Shown in pieces: positions 38,681 through 53,200 of a stretch of DNA of 64,000 bases. Location: the NCBI RefSeq assembly GCF_051020955.1, contig NW_027476220.1:310001-374000 (forward strand), in the 5' to 3' direction. The position numbers were made by a program, and so were the translations under genes. The stretch is from Megalopta genalis. Lineage: Eukaryota > Arthropoda > Insecta > Hymenoptera > Halictidae. How positions within the stretch are numbered: the first letter of the stretch is position 1; every line of letters begins with the position of its first letter. The notes below the pieces were generated by a model. It worked only from the letters and a program-made list of their open reading frames with translations. It was not told the origin of the DNA and ran no database searches.

Positions 38681-39120
38681 TCGCATGGATTTGAAGCTAA
38701 ACATTCTACATCGTATTGATTTTAAGCTAACTCATTTGTTTCGCTTGGATTAGAAGCTAAACATTCTACATAGCATGGATTTGAAGCTAAACCTTCTACA
38801 TCGTATTGATTTGAAGCTAAGTCGTTTGTTTCGTCTGAATTCGAAGGTAAGTCACTTATATCGCAAGTATCTGAACCTAGATCATACGTTTCGCATGGAT
38901 TTGAAACTAAACCCTCTACATAGCATTGATTTGCAGCTAAATCATGTGTTTCGCATGGATTTGAAGCTAAGCCTTCTATTTCGCATGGATTTAGAGATCA
39001 ATGATGTGTATCGCATGGATTTTGAAGCTAACTCGTTTGTTTCGTCTGCATTTGATGCTATATCAGTTATATCGCAAGTATCTGATGCTATATCATTTGT
39101 TTCGCATTGATTTGAAGCTA

Positions 39121-41611
39121 AACCTTCAACATCGCATTGATTTCAATCTAAATCATGTGTATCGCATGGATTTTGAAGCTAACTCGTTTGTTTCTCCTGC
39201 ATTTGAAGCTATATCACTTATATCGCAAGTATCTGAAGCTAAATCATTTGTGCCGCATGGATTTGAAGCTAAACCTTCTACATCGTATTGATTTGAAGCT
39301 AACTCATTTGTTTCGCATGGTTTAGAAACTAAAAATTCTACATCGCATGGATTTGAAGCTAAATCATGTGTTCTGCATGGATTTGATGCTAACTCGTTTG
39401 TTTCCGCTGCATTTGAAACTATTTCAGTTATATCGCAAGTATCTGATGCTAAATCATGTGTTTCGCTAGGATTTGAAGCTAAACCTTCTACATCGTATTG
39501 ATTTGAAGCTAAATCATTTGTTTCGCATGGATTTGAAGCTAAGCCTTCTTTTCGCATGGTTTTAAATCTAAATGATGTGTATCACATGGATTTTGAAGCA
39601 AACTCGTTTGATTCGTCTGCAGTTGAAGCTATATCACTTATATCCCAAGAGTTTGAAACTAAATCATTTGTTTCGCATGGATTTGAAGCAAAACCTTCTA
39701 CATCGCATTGATTTGAAGCTAAATCATGTGTTTTGCATGGATTTGATGCTAACACGTTTGTTTCCCCTGCATTTGAAGCTATATCAGTTATATCGAAAGT
39801 ATCTGATGCTAAATCATTTGTTTCGTATGGATTTGAAGCTAAACCTTCTACGTGGCATTGATTTGAAGCTTAATCATGTGTTTTGCATGGATTTGAAGCT
39901 AACTCGTTTGTTTCTCCTGCATTTGAAACTATATTAATTATATCGTAAGTATCTGATGCTAAAACATTTATTTCGTATGGATTTGAAGCTAAGCCTTCTA
40001 CTTCGCATGGATTTAAAGCTAAATGATGTGTACCGCATGGATATTGAAACTAACTCGTTTGATTCGTCTGCATTTGAAGCAATATCAGTTATATCTCAAG
40101 TATCTGATGCTAAATGATTTGCTTAGCATGGATTTGAAGCTAAACCTTCTACATCGCCTTGATTTGCAGCTAAATCATGTGTTTCGCATGGAATTGAAGC
40201 TAAGCCTTCTACTTCGCATGGATTTAAAGTTAAATGATGTGTACCGCATGGATTTTGAAGCTAACTCGTTTTATTCGTCTGCATTTAAAGCTATATCACT
40301 TATATCTCAAGTGTTTGATGCCAAATCATTTGTTTCGCATGGATTTGTAGCTAAACCTTCTACATCGCTTTGATTTCAAGCTAAATCATGTGTTCTGCAT
40401 GGATATGATGCTAACTCGTTTGTTTCCCCTGCATTTGAAGCTATATCAGTTATATCGCAAGTATCTGACGCTAAATCATTTGTTTCGCATGGATTTGAAG
40501 CTAAACCTCCTACATCGCATTGATTTAAGGTAAATCATGTGTTTTGCATCGATTTCATGCTAACTCGTTTGTTTCCCCTGCATTTGAAGCTATATCAGTT
40601 ATACCGCAAGTATCTGATGCTAAATCATTTGTTTCGTATGGATTTGAAGCTAAACCTTCTACATCGCATTGATTTGCAGCTAAATCATGTGTTTCGCTTG
40701 GATTTGAAGCTATACCTTCTACATCGATTGGATTTGAAGCTAAATCATGTGTTTCGCTTGGATTTGGAGCTATACCTTCTACATCGCTTTGATTTGAAGC
40801 TAAATCACGTGCTTTGCATGGATTTGATGCTAACTCGTTTGTTTCCCCTGCATTTGAAGCTATATCACTTATATCGCAAGTACCTGAAGCTAAATCATTT
40901 GTGCCGCATGGATTTGAAGCTAAAACTTCAACATCGCATTGATTTCAATCTAAATCATGTGTATCATATGGATTTTGAAGTTAACTCGTTTGTTTCTCCT
41001 GCATTTGAATCTATATCAAATGTGTCAATTATGTGAAGCTAAATCATTTGTGTCGCATGGATCTGAAGCTAAACCTTCTACATCGCATTGATTTGAAGCT
41101 GTATCATGTGTTTTGCTTGGATTTGTAGCTAACTCGTTTGTTTCTCCTGCATTTGAAGCTATATCACTTATTTCGCAAGTATCTGATGCAAGTAATTTGT
41201 GTCGCACGGATTTGAAGCTAAACCTTCCACATCGCATTTGTTTGAAGCTAAACCTTCCACATCGCATTGGTTTGAAGCTAAACTTTCTACATCGCATTGA
41301 TTTGGAGCTAAATAATATGTTTCGTATGGAGTTGAAGCTACAACGTTCGTTTCGTCTCACATTTGAAGCTATATCACTTATATCGCAAGTATCTGAAGCT
41401 GAATCATTTGTTTCGCATTGATTTGAAGCTAAACCTTCAACATCGCATTGATTTCCAGCTAAATCATGGGTATCGCATGGATTTTGAAACTAACTTGTTT
41501 GTTTCTCCTGCATTTGAAGCTATTTCACTTATATCGCAAGTATCTGAAGCTAAATCATTTGTGTCGCATGGATTTGAAGCTAAACCTTCTACATCGCATT
41601 GATTTAAAGCT
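39121..41611 (+). repeat. Mosaic satellite; 40.2-41.6 kb recurs at 45.3-46.3 kb
   Basis: The segment at about 40,205-40,700 matches 45,268-45,760 at offset 5,063 bp. The segment at 41,113-41,600 matches onward at offset 4,642 bp. The 421-bp difference (14 monomers plus one base) is missing from the downstream copy. An irregular 28-bp monomer lies at 41,004-41,031, reading tatcaaatgtgtcaatt. M2 monomers ending gcatttg and gcattgg stand in series at about 41,210-41,300, as in the 1.7 and 5.6 kb blocks. Confidence 0.75.
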
Positions 41612-44600
41612 ACCTCGTTTGATTGGCCTTCACTTGAAGATATTTTATTTATATCGCAAGTATTTGAAGATATCGCATTTATTTCTCATGGATTTGAAGC
41701 TAAGCCTTCTACTTCGCATGAATTAAAAGCTAAATGATGTGTATCGCATGGATTTTGAAGCTAACTCGTTTGATTCGTCTGCATTTGCAGCTATATCACT
41801 TATATCACAAGTGTTTGAAGCTAAATCATTTTTTCGCATGGATTTGAAGCTAAACCTTCTACATCGCATTGATTTGAAACTAAATCATGTGTTTCGCTTG
41901 GATTTGAAGCTAACTCGTTTGTTTCTCCTGCATTTGAAGCTATATCAGTTATATCGCAAGTATCTGATGCTAAATCATTTGTTTCGCATGGATTTGAAGC
42001 TAAACTTTCTACATCGCATTGATTTAAGGTAAATCATGTGTTTTGCATGGATTTCATGCTAACTCGTTTGTTTCCCCTGCATTTGAAGCTATATCAGTTA
42101 TATCGAAAGTATCTGATGATAAATTATTTGTTTCGCATGGATTTGAAATTAAACCTTCTACATCGCATTGATTTGAATCTAAATCATGTGTTTTGCATGG
42201 ATTTCATACTAACTCGGTGTTTCCCCTGCATTTGAAGCTATATCAGTTACATCGCAAGTATCTGAGGCTAAATCATTTGTTTCGCATGGATTTGAAGCTA
42301 ACTCGTTCGTTTCGCCTGCATTTGATGCTATATCACTTATATCGCAAGTGTTTCAAGCTAAATCATTTGTTTCGCATGGATTTGAAGCTAAACCTTCTAC
42401 ATCGTATCGATTTGAAACTAAATGATATGTATCGCATGGATTTTGAAGCTATCCCGTTTGATTCGTCTGCATTTGCAGCTATATCACTTCTATCACAAGT
42501 GTTTGAAGCTAAATCATTTGTTTCGCATGGATTTGAAGCTAAACCTTCTACATCGCATTGATTTGAAGCTAAATCATGTGTTTCGCTTGGATTTGAAGCT
42601 ATTCCTTCTACATCGCTTTGATTTCAAGCTAAGTCATGTGTTCTGCATGGATTTGATGCTAACTCCTTTGTTTCCCCTGCATCTGAAGCTATATCAGTTA
42701 TATCGCAAGTATCTGATGCTAAATCATTTGTTTCGCATGGATTTAAAGAAAACCATCTACATCGCATTGATTTAAGGTAAATCATGTGTTTTGCATGGAT
42801 TTCATGCTAACTCGATTGTTTCCCCTGCATTTGAAGCTATATCAGTTATATCGCAATTATCTGATGCTAAATCATTTGTTTCGTATGGATTTGAAGCTAA
42901 ACGTTCTACATCGCATTGATTTGAAGCTAAATCATGTGTTTCGCATGGATTTGAAGCTAACGTTCGTTTCGCCTGCATTTGATGCTATATCACTTATATC
43001 GCAAGTGTTTGATCCTAAATCATTTGTTTCGCTTGGATTTGAAGCTAAACCTTCTACATCGTATCGATTTGAAGCTAAATGATATGTATCGCATGGATTT
43101 TGAAGCTATCCCGTTTGATTCGTCTGCATTTGCAGCTATATCACTTATATCACAAGTGTTTGAATATAAACCATTTGTTTGGCATTGATTTGAAGCTAAG
43201 CCTTTTACATCGCATTTATTTGCAGCTAAATCATGTGTTTCGCATGGATTTTGTAGCTAACTCGTTTGTTTCTCCAGCATTTGAAGCTATATCACTTATA
43301 TCGCAAGTACCGGAAGCTAAATCATTTGTGCCGCATGGATTTGAAGCTAAATCTTCAACATCGCATTGATTTCAATCTAAATCATGTGTATCATATGGAT
43401 TTGATGCTAACACGTTTGTTTCCCCTGCATTTGAAGCTATATCACTTATATCGCAAGTATCTGATGCTAAAACATTTGTTTCGTATGGATTTGATGCTAA
43501 ACCTTCTACATCGTATTGATTTGAATCTAACTCATTTGTATCGCATGGATTAGAAGCTAAACATTCTACATCGCATGGATTTGAAGCTAAACCTTCTACA
43601 TCGTATTGATTTGAAGCTAAGTCGTTTGTTTCGTCTGAATTCGAAGGTATATCACTTATATCGCAAGTATCTGAACCTAAATCATATGTTTCGCATGGAT
43701 TTGAATCTATACCTTCTACATCGCATTGATTTGCAGCTAAATCATGTGTTTCGCATGGATTTGAAGCTAACTCGTTCGTTTCGCCTGCATTTGATGCTAT
43801 ATCACTTATATCGCAAGTGTTTGAAGCTAAATCATTTGTTTCGCATGGATTTGAAGCTAAACTTTCTACATCGTACTGATTTGAAGCTAAATGATATGTT
43901 TCGCATGGATTTTGTAGCTAACTCGTTTGTTTCTCCTGCATTTGAAGCTATATCACTTATATCGCAAGTATCTGAAGCTAAATCATTTGTGCCGCATGGA
44001 TTTGAAGCTAAAAGTTCAACATTGCATTGATTTCAATCTAAATCATGTGTATCGTATGGATTTTGAAGCTAACTCGTTTGTTTCTCCTGCCTTTGAAGCT
44101 ATATCACTTATATCGCAATTATCTGAAGCTAAATCATTTGTGTCGCATGGATCTGAAGCTAAACCTTCTACATCGCATTGATTTGAAGCTAAATAATATG
44201 TTTCGTATGGAGTTGAAGCTACAACGTTTGTTTCGTCTGCATTTGAGGCTATATCACTTATATCGCAAGTATCTGAAGCTGATTCATGTGTTTTGCTTGG
44301 ATTTGAAGCTAACTCGTTTGTTTCTCCTGCATTTGAAGCTATATCACTTATTTCGCAAGTATCTGATGCAAGCAATTCGTGTCGCACGGATTTGAAGCAA
44401 AACCCTCCACATCGCATTGGTTTGAAACTAAACCTTCCACATCGCATTGGTTTGATGCTAAACCTTCTACATCGCATTGATTTGAAGCTAAATAATATGT
44501 TTCGTATGGATTTGAAGCTAACTTTCGTTTCGCCTGCATTTGATGCTATATCACTTATATCCCAAGAGTTTCAAGCTAAATCATTTGTTTCGCATGGATT

Positions 44601-47496
44601 TGTAGCTAAACCTTCTACATCACATTGATTTTCAGCTAAATCATGTGATTCGCTTGGATTTGAAGCTAAACCTTCTACATCGCATTGATTTGCAGCTAAA
44701 TCATGTGTTTTGCATGGATTTGATGCTAACTCGTTTGTATCCCATGCATTTGAAGCTATATCAGTTATATCGAAAGTATCTGATGCTAATTCATTTGTTT
44801 CTCATGGATGTGAAGCTAAACCTTCTACATCGCATTGATTTGAAGCTAAATCATGTGTTTACATGGATTTCATGCTAACTCGGTTGTTTCCCCTGCATTT
44901 GAAGCTATATCAGTTATATCGCAAGTATCTGATGCTAAATCATTTGTTTCGTATGGATTTGAATCTAAACCTTCTACATCGCATTGATTTGAAGCTAAAT
45001 CATGTGTTTACATGGATTTCATGCTAACTCGTTTGATTCGTCTGCATTTGAAGCAATATCAGTTATATCTCAAGTATCTGATGCTAAATCATTTGTTTCG
45101 TATGGATTTGAATCTAAACCTTCTACATCGCATTGATTTGAAGCTAAATCATGTGTTTACATGGATTTCATGCTAACTCGTTTGATTCGTCTGCATTTGA
45201 AGCAATATCAGTTATATCGCAAGTATCTGATACTAAAACATTTATTTCGTATGGATTTGAAGCTAAGCCTTCTACTTCGCATGGATTTAAAGTTAAATGA
45301 TGTGTACCGCATGGATTTTGAAGCTAACTCGTTTTATTCGTCTGCATTTAAAGCTATATCACTTATATCTCAAGTGTTTGATGCTAAATCATTTGTTTCG
45401 CATGGATTTGTAGCTAAACCTTCTACATCGCTTTGATTTCAAGCTAAATCATGTGTTCTGCATGGATATGATACTAACTCGTTTGTTTCCCCTGCATTTG
45501 AAGCTATATCAGTTATATCGCAAGTATCTGACGCTAAATCATTTGTTTCGCATGGATTTGAAGCTAAACCTTCTACATCGCATTGATTTAAGGTAAATCA
45601 TGTGTTTTGCATCGATTTCATGCTAACTCGTTTGTTTCCCCTGCATTTGAAGCTATATCAGTTATACCGCAAGTATCTGATGCTAAATCATTTGTTTCGT
45701 ATGGATTTGAAGCTAAACGTTCTACATCGCATTGATTTGAAGCTAAATCATGTGTTTCGCATGGATTTGAAGCTAACGTTCGTTTCGCCTGCATTTGATG
45801 CTATATCACTTATTTCGCAAGTATCTGATGCAAGTAATTTGTGTCGCACGGATTTGAAGCTAAACCTTCCACATCGCATTTGTTTGAAGCTAAACCTTCC
45901 ACATCGCATTGGTTTGAAGCTAAACTTTCTACATCGCATTGATTTGGAGCTAAATAATATGTTTCGTATGGAGTTGAAGCTACAACGTTCGTTTCGTCTC
46001 ACATTTGAAGCTATATCACTTATATCGCAAGTATCTGAAGCTGAATCATTTGTTTCGCATTGATTTGAAGCTAAACCTTCAACATCGCATTGATTTCCAG
46101 CTAAATCATGGGTATCGCATGGATTTTGAAACTAACTTGTTTGTTTCTCCTGCTTTTGAAGCTATATCACTTATATCGCAAGTATCTGAAGCTAAATCAT
46201 TTGTGCCGCATGGATTTGAAGCTAAAAGTTCAACATCGCATTGATTTCAATCTAAATCATGTGTATCGTATGGATTTTGAAGCTAACTCGTTTGTTTCTC
46301 CTGCATTTGAAGCTATATCACTTATATCGCAATTATCTGAAGCTAAATCATTTGTGTCGCATGGATCTGAAGCTAAACCCTCCACATCGCATTGGTTTGA
46401 AGCTAAACCTTCTACATCGCAATGGTTTGAAGCTAAACCTTCTACATCGCATTGATTTGAAGCTAAATAATATGTTTCGTATGGATTTGAAGCTAACGTT
46501 CGTTTCGCCTGCAATTGATGCTATATCACTTATATCGCAAGTGTTTGAAGCTAAATAAATTGTTTCGCATGGATTTGAAGCTAAACCTTCTACATCGCAT
46601 TGATTTGAAGCTAAATCATGTGTTTTGCATGGATTTGATGCTAACTCGTTTGTTTCCCCTGCATTTGAAGCTATATCACTTATATCGCAAGAATCTGATG
46701 CGAAAACATTTGTTTCGTATGGATATGATGCTAAACCTTCTACATCGTATTGATTTGAATCTAATTCATTTGTTTCGCATGGATTAGAAGCTAAACATTC
46801 TACATCGCATGGATTTGAAGCTAAACCTTCTACATCGTATTGATTTGAAGCTAAGTCGTTTGTTTCGTCTGAAGTCGAAGGTATATCACTCATATCGCAA
46901 ATATCTGAACCTAAATCATATGTTTCGCATGGATTTGAATCTATACCTTCTACATCGCATTGGTTTGCAGCTAAATCATGTGTTTCGCATGGATTTGAAG
47001 CTAAACCTTCTACATCGCATTGATTTGAAGCTAAATCATGTTTTTTGCATGGATTTTATGCTAACTCATTTGTTTCCCCTGCATTTGAAGCTATATCAGT
47101 TATATCGCAAGTATCTGATGCTAAATCATGTGTTTCGCTTATATTTGAAGCTACACCTTCTACATCGCATTTATTTGCAGCTAAATCATGTGCTTCGCAT
47201 GGATTTTGTAGCTAACTCGTTTGTCTCTCCTGCATTTGAAGCTATATCACTTATATCGCAAGTATCTGAAGCTAAATCATTTGTGCCGCATGGATTTGAA
47301 GCTAAAACTCCAACATCGCATTGATTTCAATCTAAATCATGTGTATCGTATGGATTTTGAACCTAACTCGTTTGTTTCTCCTGCATTTGAAGCTATATCA
47401 CTTATATCGCAATTATATGATGCTAAATCATTTGTGTCGCATGGATCTGAAGCTAAACCTTCTACATCGCATTGATTTGAAGCTGAATCATGTGTT
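41612..47496 (+). repeat. Mosaic satellite with shortened subtypes
   Basis: It starts at an M3-less junction (41,612). Shortened monomers recur: gatttaaggtaaatc near 42,024, 42,771 and 45,588; aacgttcgtttcg near 42,958, 45,775 and 46,496; gtgtttacatgg near 44,857, 45,006 and 45,148. The 44,990-45,210 stretch contains two near-identical tandem copies of about 142 bp around the gtgtttacatgg monomer. No gene or unique sequence is visible. Confidence 0.72.
46348..46893 (-). other. Longest minus-strand open frame (181 codons), periodic decapeptide
   Basis: The first part reads a ten-residue repeat of the form NDLASNPCET, with the monomer-type variants EGLASNQCDV, NELASNAGET and SDIASNTCDI. It then slips at a shortened monomer into the basic frame MRCRRFSFKP. 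Cys recurs about every ten residues and an acidic residue follows it almost always. The slip shows that the frame is not maintained. If a coding ancestor existed, this is the frame I would test first, but the present sequence does not support a gene. Confidence 0.12.
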
Positions 47497-48330
47497 TTGC
47501 TTGGATTTGGAGCTAACTCGTTTGTTTCTCCTGCATTTGAAGCTATATCACTAATTTCGCAAGTATCTGATGCAAGTAATTTGTGTCGCACGGATTTGAA
47601 GCTACACCCTCCACATCGCATTGGTTTGAAGCTAAACCTTCCACATCGCATTGGTTTGAATCTAAACCTTCTACATCGCATTGATTTACAGCTAAATCAT
47701 GTATTTCGCATAGATTTGAAGCTAAGCCTTATACTTCACATCGATTTGAAGCTAAATGATGTGTATCGCATGCATTTTGAAGCTAACTCGATTGGGTCGT
47801 CTGTATTTGAAGCTATATCACCTATATCCCAAGTGTTTTGAAGCTCAATCATTTGTGTCGCATGGATTTGAAGCTAAACCTTCTACATAGCATTGATTTG
47901 ACGCTAAATCATGTGTTCGCTTGTATTTGAAGCTAACTCGATTGTTTCGTCTGCATTTGAAACTATATCACTTATATTGCAAGTATCTGGAGCTAAATCA
48001 TTTGTTTCGTATGGATTTGAATCTAAACCTTCTACATCGTATTGATTTGAAGTTGAATCATGTGTCTTGCTTGGATTTGCAGCTAACTCGTTTGTTTCTC
48101 CTGCATTTGAAGCTATATTACTAATTTCGCAAGTATCTGATGCAAGTAATTTGTGTCGCACGGATTTGAAGCTACACCCTCCACATCGCATTGGTTTGAA
48201 GCTAAACCTTCCACATCGCATTGGTTTGAATCTAAACCTTCTACATCGCATTGATTTACAGCTAAATCATGTATTTCGCATAGATTTGAAGCTAAGCCTT
48301 ATACTTCACACTCGATTTGAAGCTAAATGA
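47497..48330 (+). repeat. 570-bp tandem duplication
   Basis: A run beginning with an M4/M5 pair, then tgatgcaagtaattt, then three M2 monomers (aagctacaccctc, aagctaaaccttcc, aatctaaacc) and gatttacagctaaatc is present at about 47,510-47,760. It repeats 570 bp later. Single-base gains and losses distinguish the copies, for example cacactcgat at 48,309 against cacatcgat at 47,738. Confidence 0.8.
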
Positions 48331-50275
48331 TGTGTATCGTATGCATTTTGAAGCTAACTCGATTGGGTCGTCTGTATTTGAAGCTATATCACCTATATCC
48401 CAAGTGTTTGAAGCTCAATCATTTGTGTCGCATGGATTTGAAGCTAAACCTTCTACAGCGCATTGATATGAAGCTAAAACATGTGTTTCGCTTGAATTTG
48501 AAGCTAACTCGTTTGTTTAGTCTGCATTTGAAGCTACTCGTTTGTTTAGTCTGCATTTGAAGCTATATCACTCATATCCCAAGTGTTTGATGCCAAATCA
48601 AAGGTTTCGCATAGATTTGAAGCTAAGCCTTATACTTCGCATCGATTTGAAGCTAAATGATGTGTATCGCATGCATTTTGAAGCTAACTCGTTTGTTGGT
48701 CTGCATTTGAAGCTATATCACTTATATCGCAAGTATCTGAAGCTAAATCAATTGTTTCGCATGGATTTGAAGCTAAACCTTCTACATCGGATTGATTTGT
48801 TGCTAAATCATGTGATTCGCATGGATTTGAAGCTAACTCGTTTGTTTCGCATGCACTTGAAGCTATATCACATACATCCCAAGTGTTTGAAGCTAAATCA
48901 TTTGTTTCGCATGTATTTGAAGCTAAACCTTCTACAGCGCATTGATATGAAGCTAAATCATGTGTTTCGCTTGGATTTGAAGCTAAACCTTCTATATCGC
49001 ATTGATTTGAAGCTAAATCGTTTGTTTCGTCTGCCTTTGATGCTATATCACTTATATCCCATGTGTTTGATGCTAAATCATTTGTTTCCAATGGATTTTA
49101 ATGCTAAAACTTCTACAGCGCATTGATTTGAATCTAAATCATGTGTTTCGCCTGGATATGGAGCTAACTCGTTTGTTTCGACTGCATTTGAAGCTATATT
49201 ACTTATAGCCCAAGTAATTGAAGCTCAATAATTTGTGTCGCATGGATTTGAAGCTAAACCTTCTACATCGCATTGATTTGAAGCTAAATCATGCGTTTCG
49301 CTTGGATATAAAGCTAACTCGTTTGTTTAATCTGCATTTTAAGCTATATCACTTATATCGCAAGTATCTGAAGCTAAATCATTTGTGTCGCATGGATTTG
49401 AAGCTAAACCTTCTACATCGCATTGATTTGAAGCTTAATCATGTGTTTTGCATGGATTTGAAGCTAACTCGTTTGGTTCCCCTGCATTTGAAGCTATATG
49501 ACTTATATCGCAAGTATCTGATGCTGAATCATTTGTTTCGCAAGGACTTGAAGCTAACTCGTTTGTTTCGCATGCAGCTGAAGCTATATCATCTATATCC
49601 CAAGTGTTTGAAGCTCAATCATTTGTGTCGCATGGATTTGAAGCTAAACCTTCTACATCGCATTGATTTTAATCTAAATCATGTGTTTCGCTTGGATATG
49701 GAGCTAACTCGTTTGTTTCGACTGCATTTGAAGCTATATCACTTATAGCCCCAGTAATTGAAGCTCAATCATTTGTGTCGCATGGATTTGAAGCTAAACC
49801 TTCTACATCGCATTGATTTGAATCAAAATCATGTGTTTCGCTTGGATATGAAGCTAACTCGATTGTTCCCCTGCATTTGAAGCTATGTCAGTTATATCGC
49901 AAGTATCTGATGCTAAATCATGTGTTTCGCTTGGATTTGAAGCTAAACCTTCTACATCGCATTGATTTGTAGCTAAATCATGTGATTCGCATGGATTTGA
50001 AGCTAACTCGTTTGTTTCGCATGCACTTGGAGCTATATCACATACATCCCAAGTGTTTGAAGCTAAATCATTTGTTTCGCATGTATTTGAAGCTAAACCT
50101 TCTACAGCGCATTGATATGAAGCTAAATCATGTGTTTCGCTTGGATTTGAAGCTAAACCTTCTATATCGCATTGATTTGAAGCTAATACATGTGTATCGC
50201 ACGGATTTTGAAGCTAAATCGTTTGTTTCGCATGGATTTGAAGCTAAACCTTCTACATCGCATTGATTTAAAGCT
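48331..50275 (+). repeat. Mosaic block related to 3.4-5.5 kb
   Basis: Rare variants of the 3.4-5.5 kb block return here in similar order: ctacagcgca (48,455; 48,935; 50,105), catacatccca (48,872; 50,042), the doubled gtttagtctgca M4 near 48,505-48,560, and the 31-bp heptamer monomer near 48,677. Several private one-base gains and losses are present (about 47,838, 48,535, 48,696, 49,096 and 49,867). Confidence 0.7.
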
Positions 50276-53200
50276 ACCTCGTTTGTTTCGCCTTCACTTG
50301 AAGATATTTTATTTATATCGCAAGTATTTGAAGATATCCCATTTATTTCTCATGGATTTGAAGCTAAGCCTTCTACTTCGAATTGATTTCAAGCAAAATC
50401 ATGTGTTTTGCATGGATGTGATGCTAACTCGTTCATTTCGCCTGCATTTGATGCTATAACACTTATATCGCAAGTATCTGAAGCTAAATCATTTGTTTCG
50501 CATGGATTTGAAGCTAAACCTTCTACATCGCATTGATTTGAAGCTAAATCATGTGATCTGCATGGATTTGATGCTAACTCGTTTGTTTCTCCTGCATTTG
50601 AAGCTATTTCAGTTATATCGCAAGTATCTGATGCTAAATCATGTGTTTCGCTTGGATTTGAAGCTAAACCTTCTACATCGTATTGATTTGAAGCTAAATC
50701 ATGTGTTTCGCTGGGATCTGAAGCTAACTCGTTTGTTTCGCAAGCAGTTGCAGCTAAATCGTGTATATCACAGGTATTAGAAGCTGAACCATTTATATCG
50801 CATGGTTTTGAAGCTAAGCCTTCTACTTCGAATTGATTTGAAGCTAAATCATTTGTTTAGCATGGATTTGAAGCTAAGCCTTCTATTTCGCATGGATTTA
50901 AAGCTAAATGATGTGTATCGTATGGATTTTGAAGCTAACTCGTTTGATTCGTCTACATTTGAAGCTATATCACTTATATCCCTAGAGTTTGAAGCTAAAT
51001 CATTTGTTTCGCATGGATTTGAAGCTAAACCTTCTACATCACATCGATTTTCAGCTAAATCATGCGTTTCGCATGGATTTGAAGCTAAACCGTCTACGTC
51101 GCATTGATTTGAAACTAAATCATGTTTTTTGCATGGATTTGATGCTAACTCGTTCATTTCGCCTGCATTTGATGCTATAACACTTATATCGCAAGTATCT
51201 GAAGCTAAATCATTTGTTTCGCATGGATTTGAAGCTAAACCTTCTACATCGCATTGATTTGAAGATAAATCATGTGATCTGCATGGATTTGATGCTAACT
51301 CGTTTGTTTCTCCTGCATTTGAAGCTATTTCAGTTATATCGCAAGTATCTGATGCTAAATCATGTGTTTCGCTAGGATTTGAAGCTAAACCTTCTACATC
51401 GTATTGATTTGAAGCTAAATCATGTGTTTTGCATGGATTTGATGCTAACTCGTTTGATTCGTCTGCATTTGAAGCTATATCACTTATATCCGAAGTGTTT
51501 GATGCTAAATCATTTGTTTCGCATGGATTTGAAGCAAAACCTCCTACATCGCATTGATTCGAAGCTAAATCATTTGTTTCGCTTGGATTTGAAGCTAAAC
51601 CTTCTACGTCGTATTGATTTGAAGCTAAATCATTTGTTTCGCATGGATTTGATGCTAACTCGTTTGATTCGTCTGCATTTGAAGCTATATCACTTATATC
51701 CCAAGTGTTTGACGCTAAATTATTTGTTTCGCATTGATTTGAAGCTAAACCTCCTACGTCGCATTGATTCGAAGCTAACTCATGTGTTTCGCTTGGATTT
51801 GAAGCTAAACCTTCTACAGCGTATTGATTTTAAGCTAAATCATTTGTTTCGCATGGATTTGAAGCTAAGCCTTCTACTTCGCATGAATTTAAAGCTAAAT
51901 GATGTGTACCGCATGGATTTTGAAACTAACTCGTTTGATTCGTCTGCATTTGAAGCAATATCAGTTATAACTCAAGTATCTGATGCTAAATCATTTGTTT
52001 CGCATGGATTTGAAGCTAAACCCTCTACGTGGCATTGATTTGAAGCTTAATCATGTGTTTTGCATGGATTTGAAGCTAACTCGTTTGTTTCTCCTGCAGT
52101 TGAAACTATATTAATTATATCGTAAGTATCTGAAGCTAAATCATTTGTGTCGCATGCATTTGAAGCTAAACCTACTACATCGCGTTGATTTAAAGCTACC
52201 TCGTTTGTTTCGCCTTCACTTGAAGATATTTTATTTATATCGCAAGTATTTGAAGATATCCCATTTATTTCTCATGGATTTGAAGCTAAGCCTTCTACTT
52301 CGAATTGATTTCAAGCAAAATCATGTGTTTTGCATGGATTTGATGCTAACTCGTTCATTTCGCCTGCATTTGATGCTATAACACTTATATCGCAAGTATC
52401 TGAAGCTAAATCATTTGTTTCGCATGGATTTGAAGCTAAACCTTCTACATCGCATTGATTTGAAGCTAAATCATGTGTTTCGCTTGGATTTTAAGCTATA
52501 CCTTCTACATCGCTTTGATTTGAAGCTAAATCATGTGTTTTGCATGGATTTGATGCTAACTCGTTTGATTCGTCTGCATTTGAAGCTATATCACTTATAT
52601 CCGAAGTGTTTGATGCTAAATCATTTGTTTCGCATGGATTTGAAGCAAAACCTCCTACATCGCATTGATTCGCAGCTAAATCATGTGTTTCGCTTGGATT
52701 TGAAGCTAAACCTTCTACGTCGTATTGATTTGAAGCTAAATCATTTGTTTCGAATGGATTTGAAGCTAAGCCTTCTATTTCGCATGGATTTAAAGCTAAA
52801 TGATATGTATCGCATGGATTTTGAAGCTAACTCGTTTGATTCGTCTGCATTTGAAGCTATATCATTTATATCCCAAGAGTTTGAAGCTAAATCATTTGCT
52901 TCGCATGGATTTGAAGCTAAACCTTCTACATCGCATTGATTTGCAGCTAAATCATGTGTTTTGCATGGATTTGATGCTAACTCGTTTGTTTCCCCTGCAT
53001 TTGAAGCTATACCAGTTATATCGCAAGTATCTGATGCTAAATCATTTGTTTCGCATGCATTTGAAGCTAAACCTTCTACATCGCATTGATTTGAAGCTAA
53101 ATCATGTGTTTCGCTTGGATTTGATGCTAACTCGTTTGATTCGTCTGCATTTGAAGCTATATCACTTATATCCGAAGTGTTTGATGCTAAATCATTTGTT

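Larger units (their letters stand above)
32330..39120 (+). repeat. Higher-order array, period 2,074 bp (third copy 2,643 bp)
   Basis: The M3-less junction acctcg is at 33,742, 35,816 and 38,459, and many other anchors agree (34,058, 36,132 and 38,775). The first period is 2,074 bp (69 monomers plus four bases). The second is 2,643 bp because copy 3 carries an extra tandem segment of about 570 bp. Approximate copies are 32,330-34,403, 34,404-36,477 and 36,478-39,120. Confidence 0.87.
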
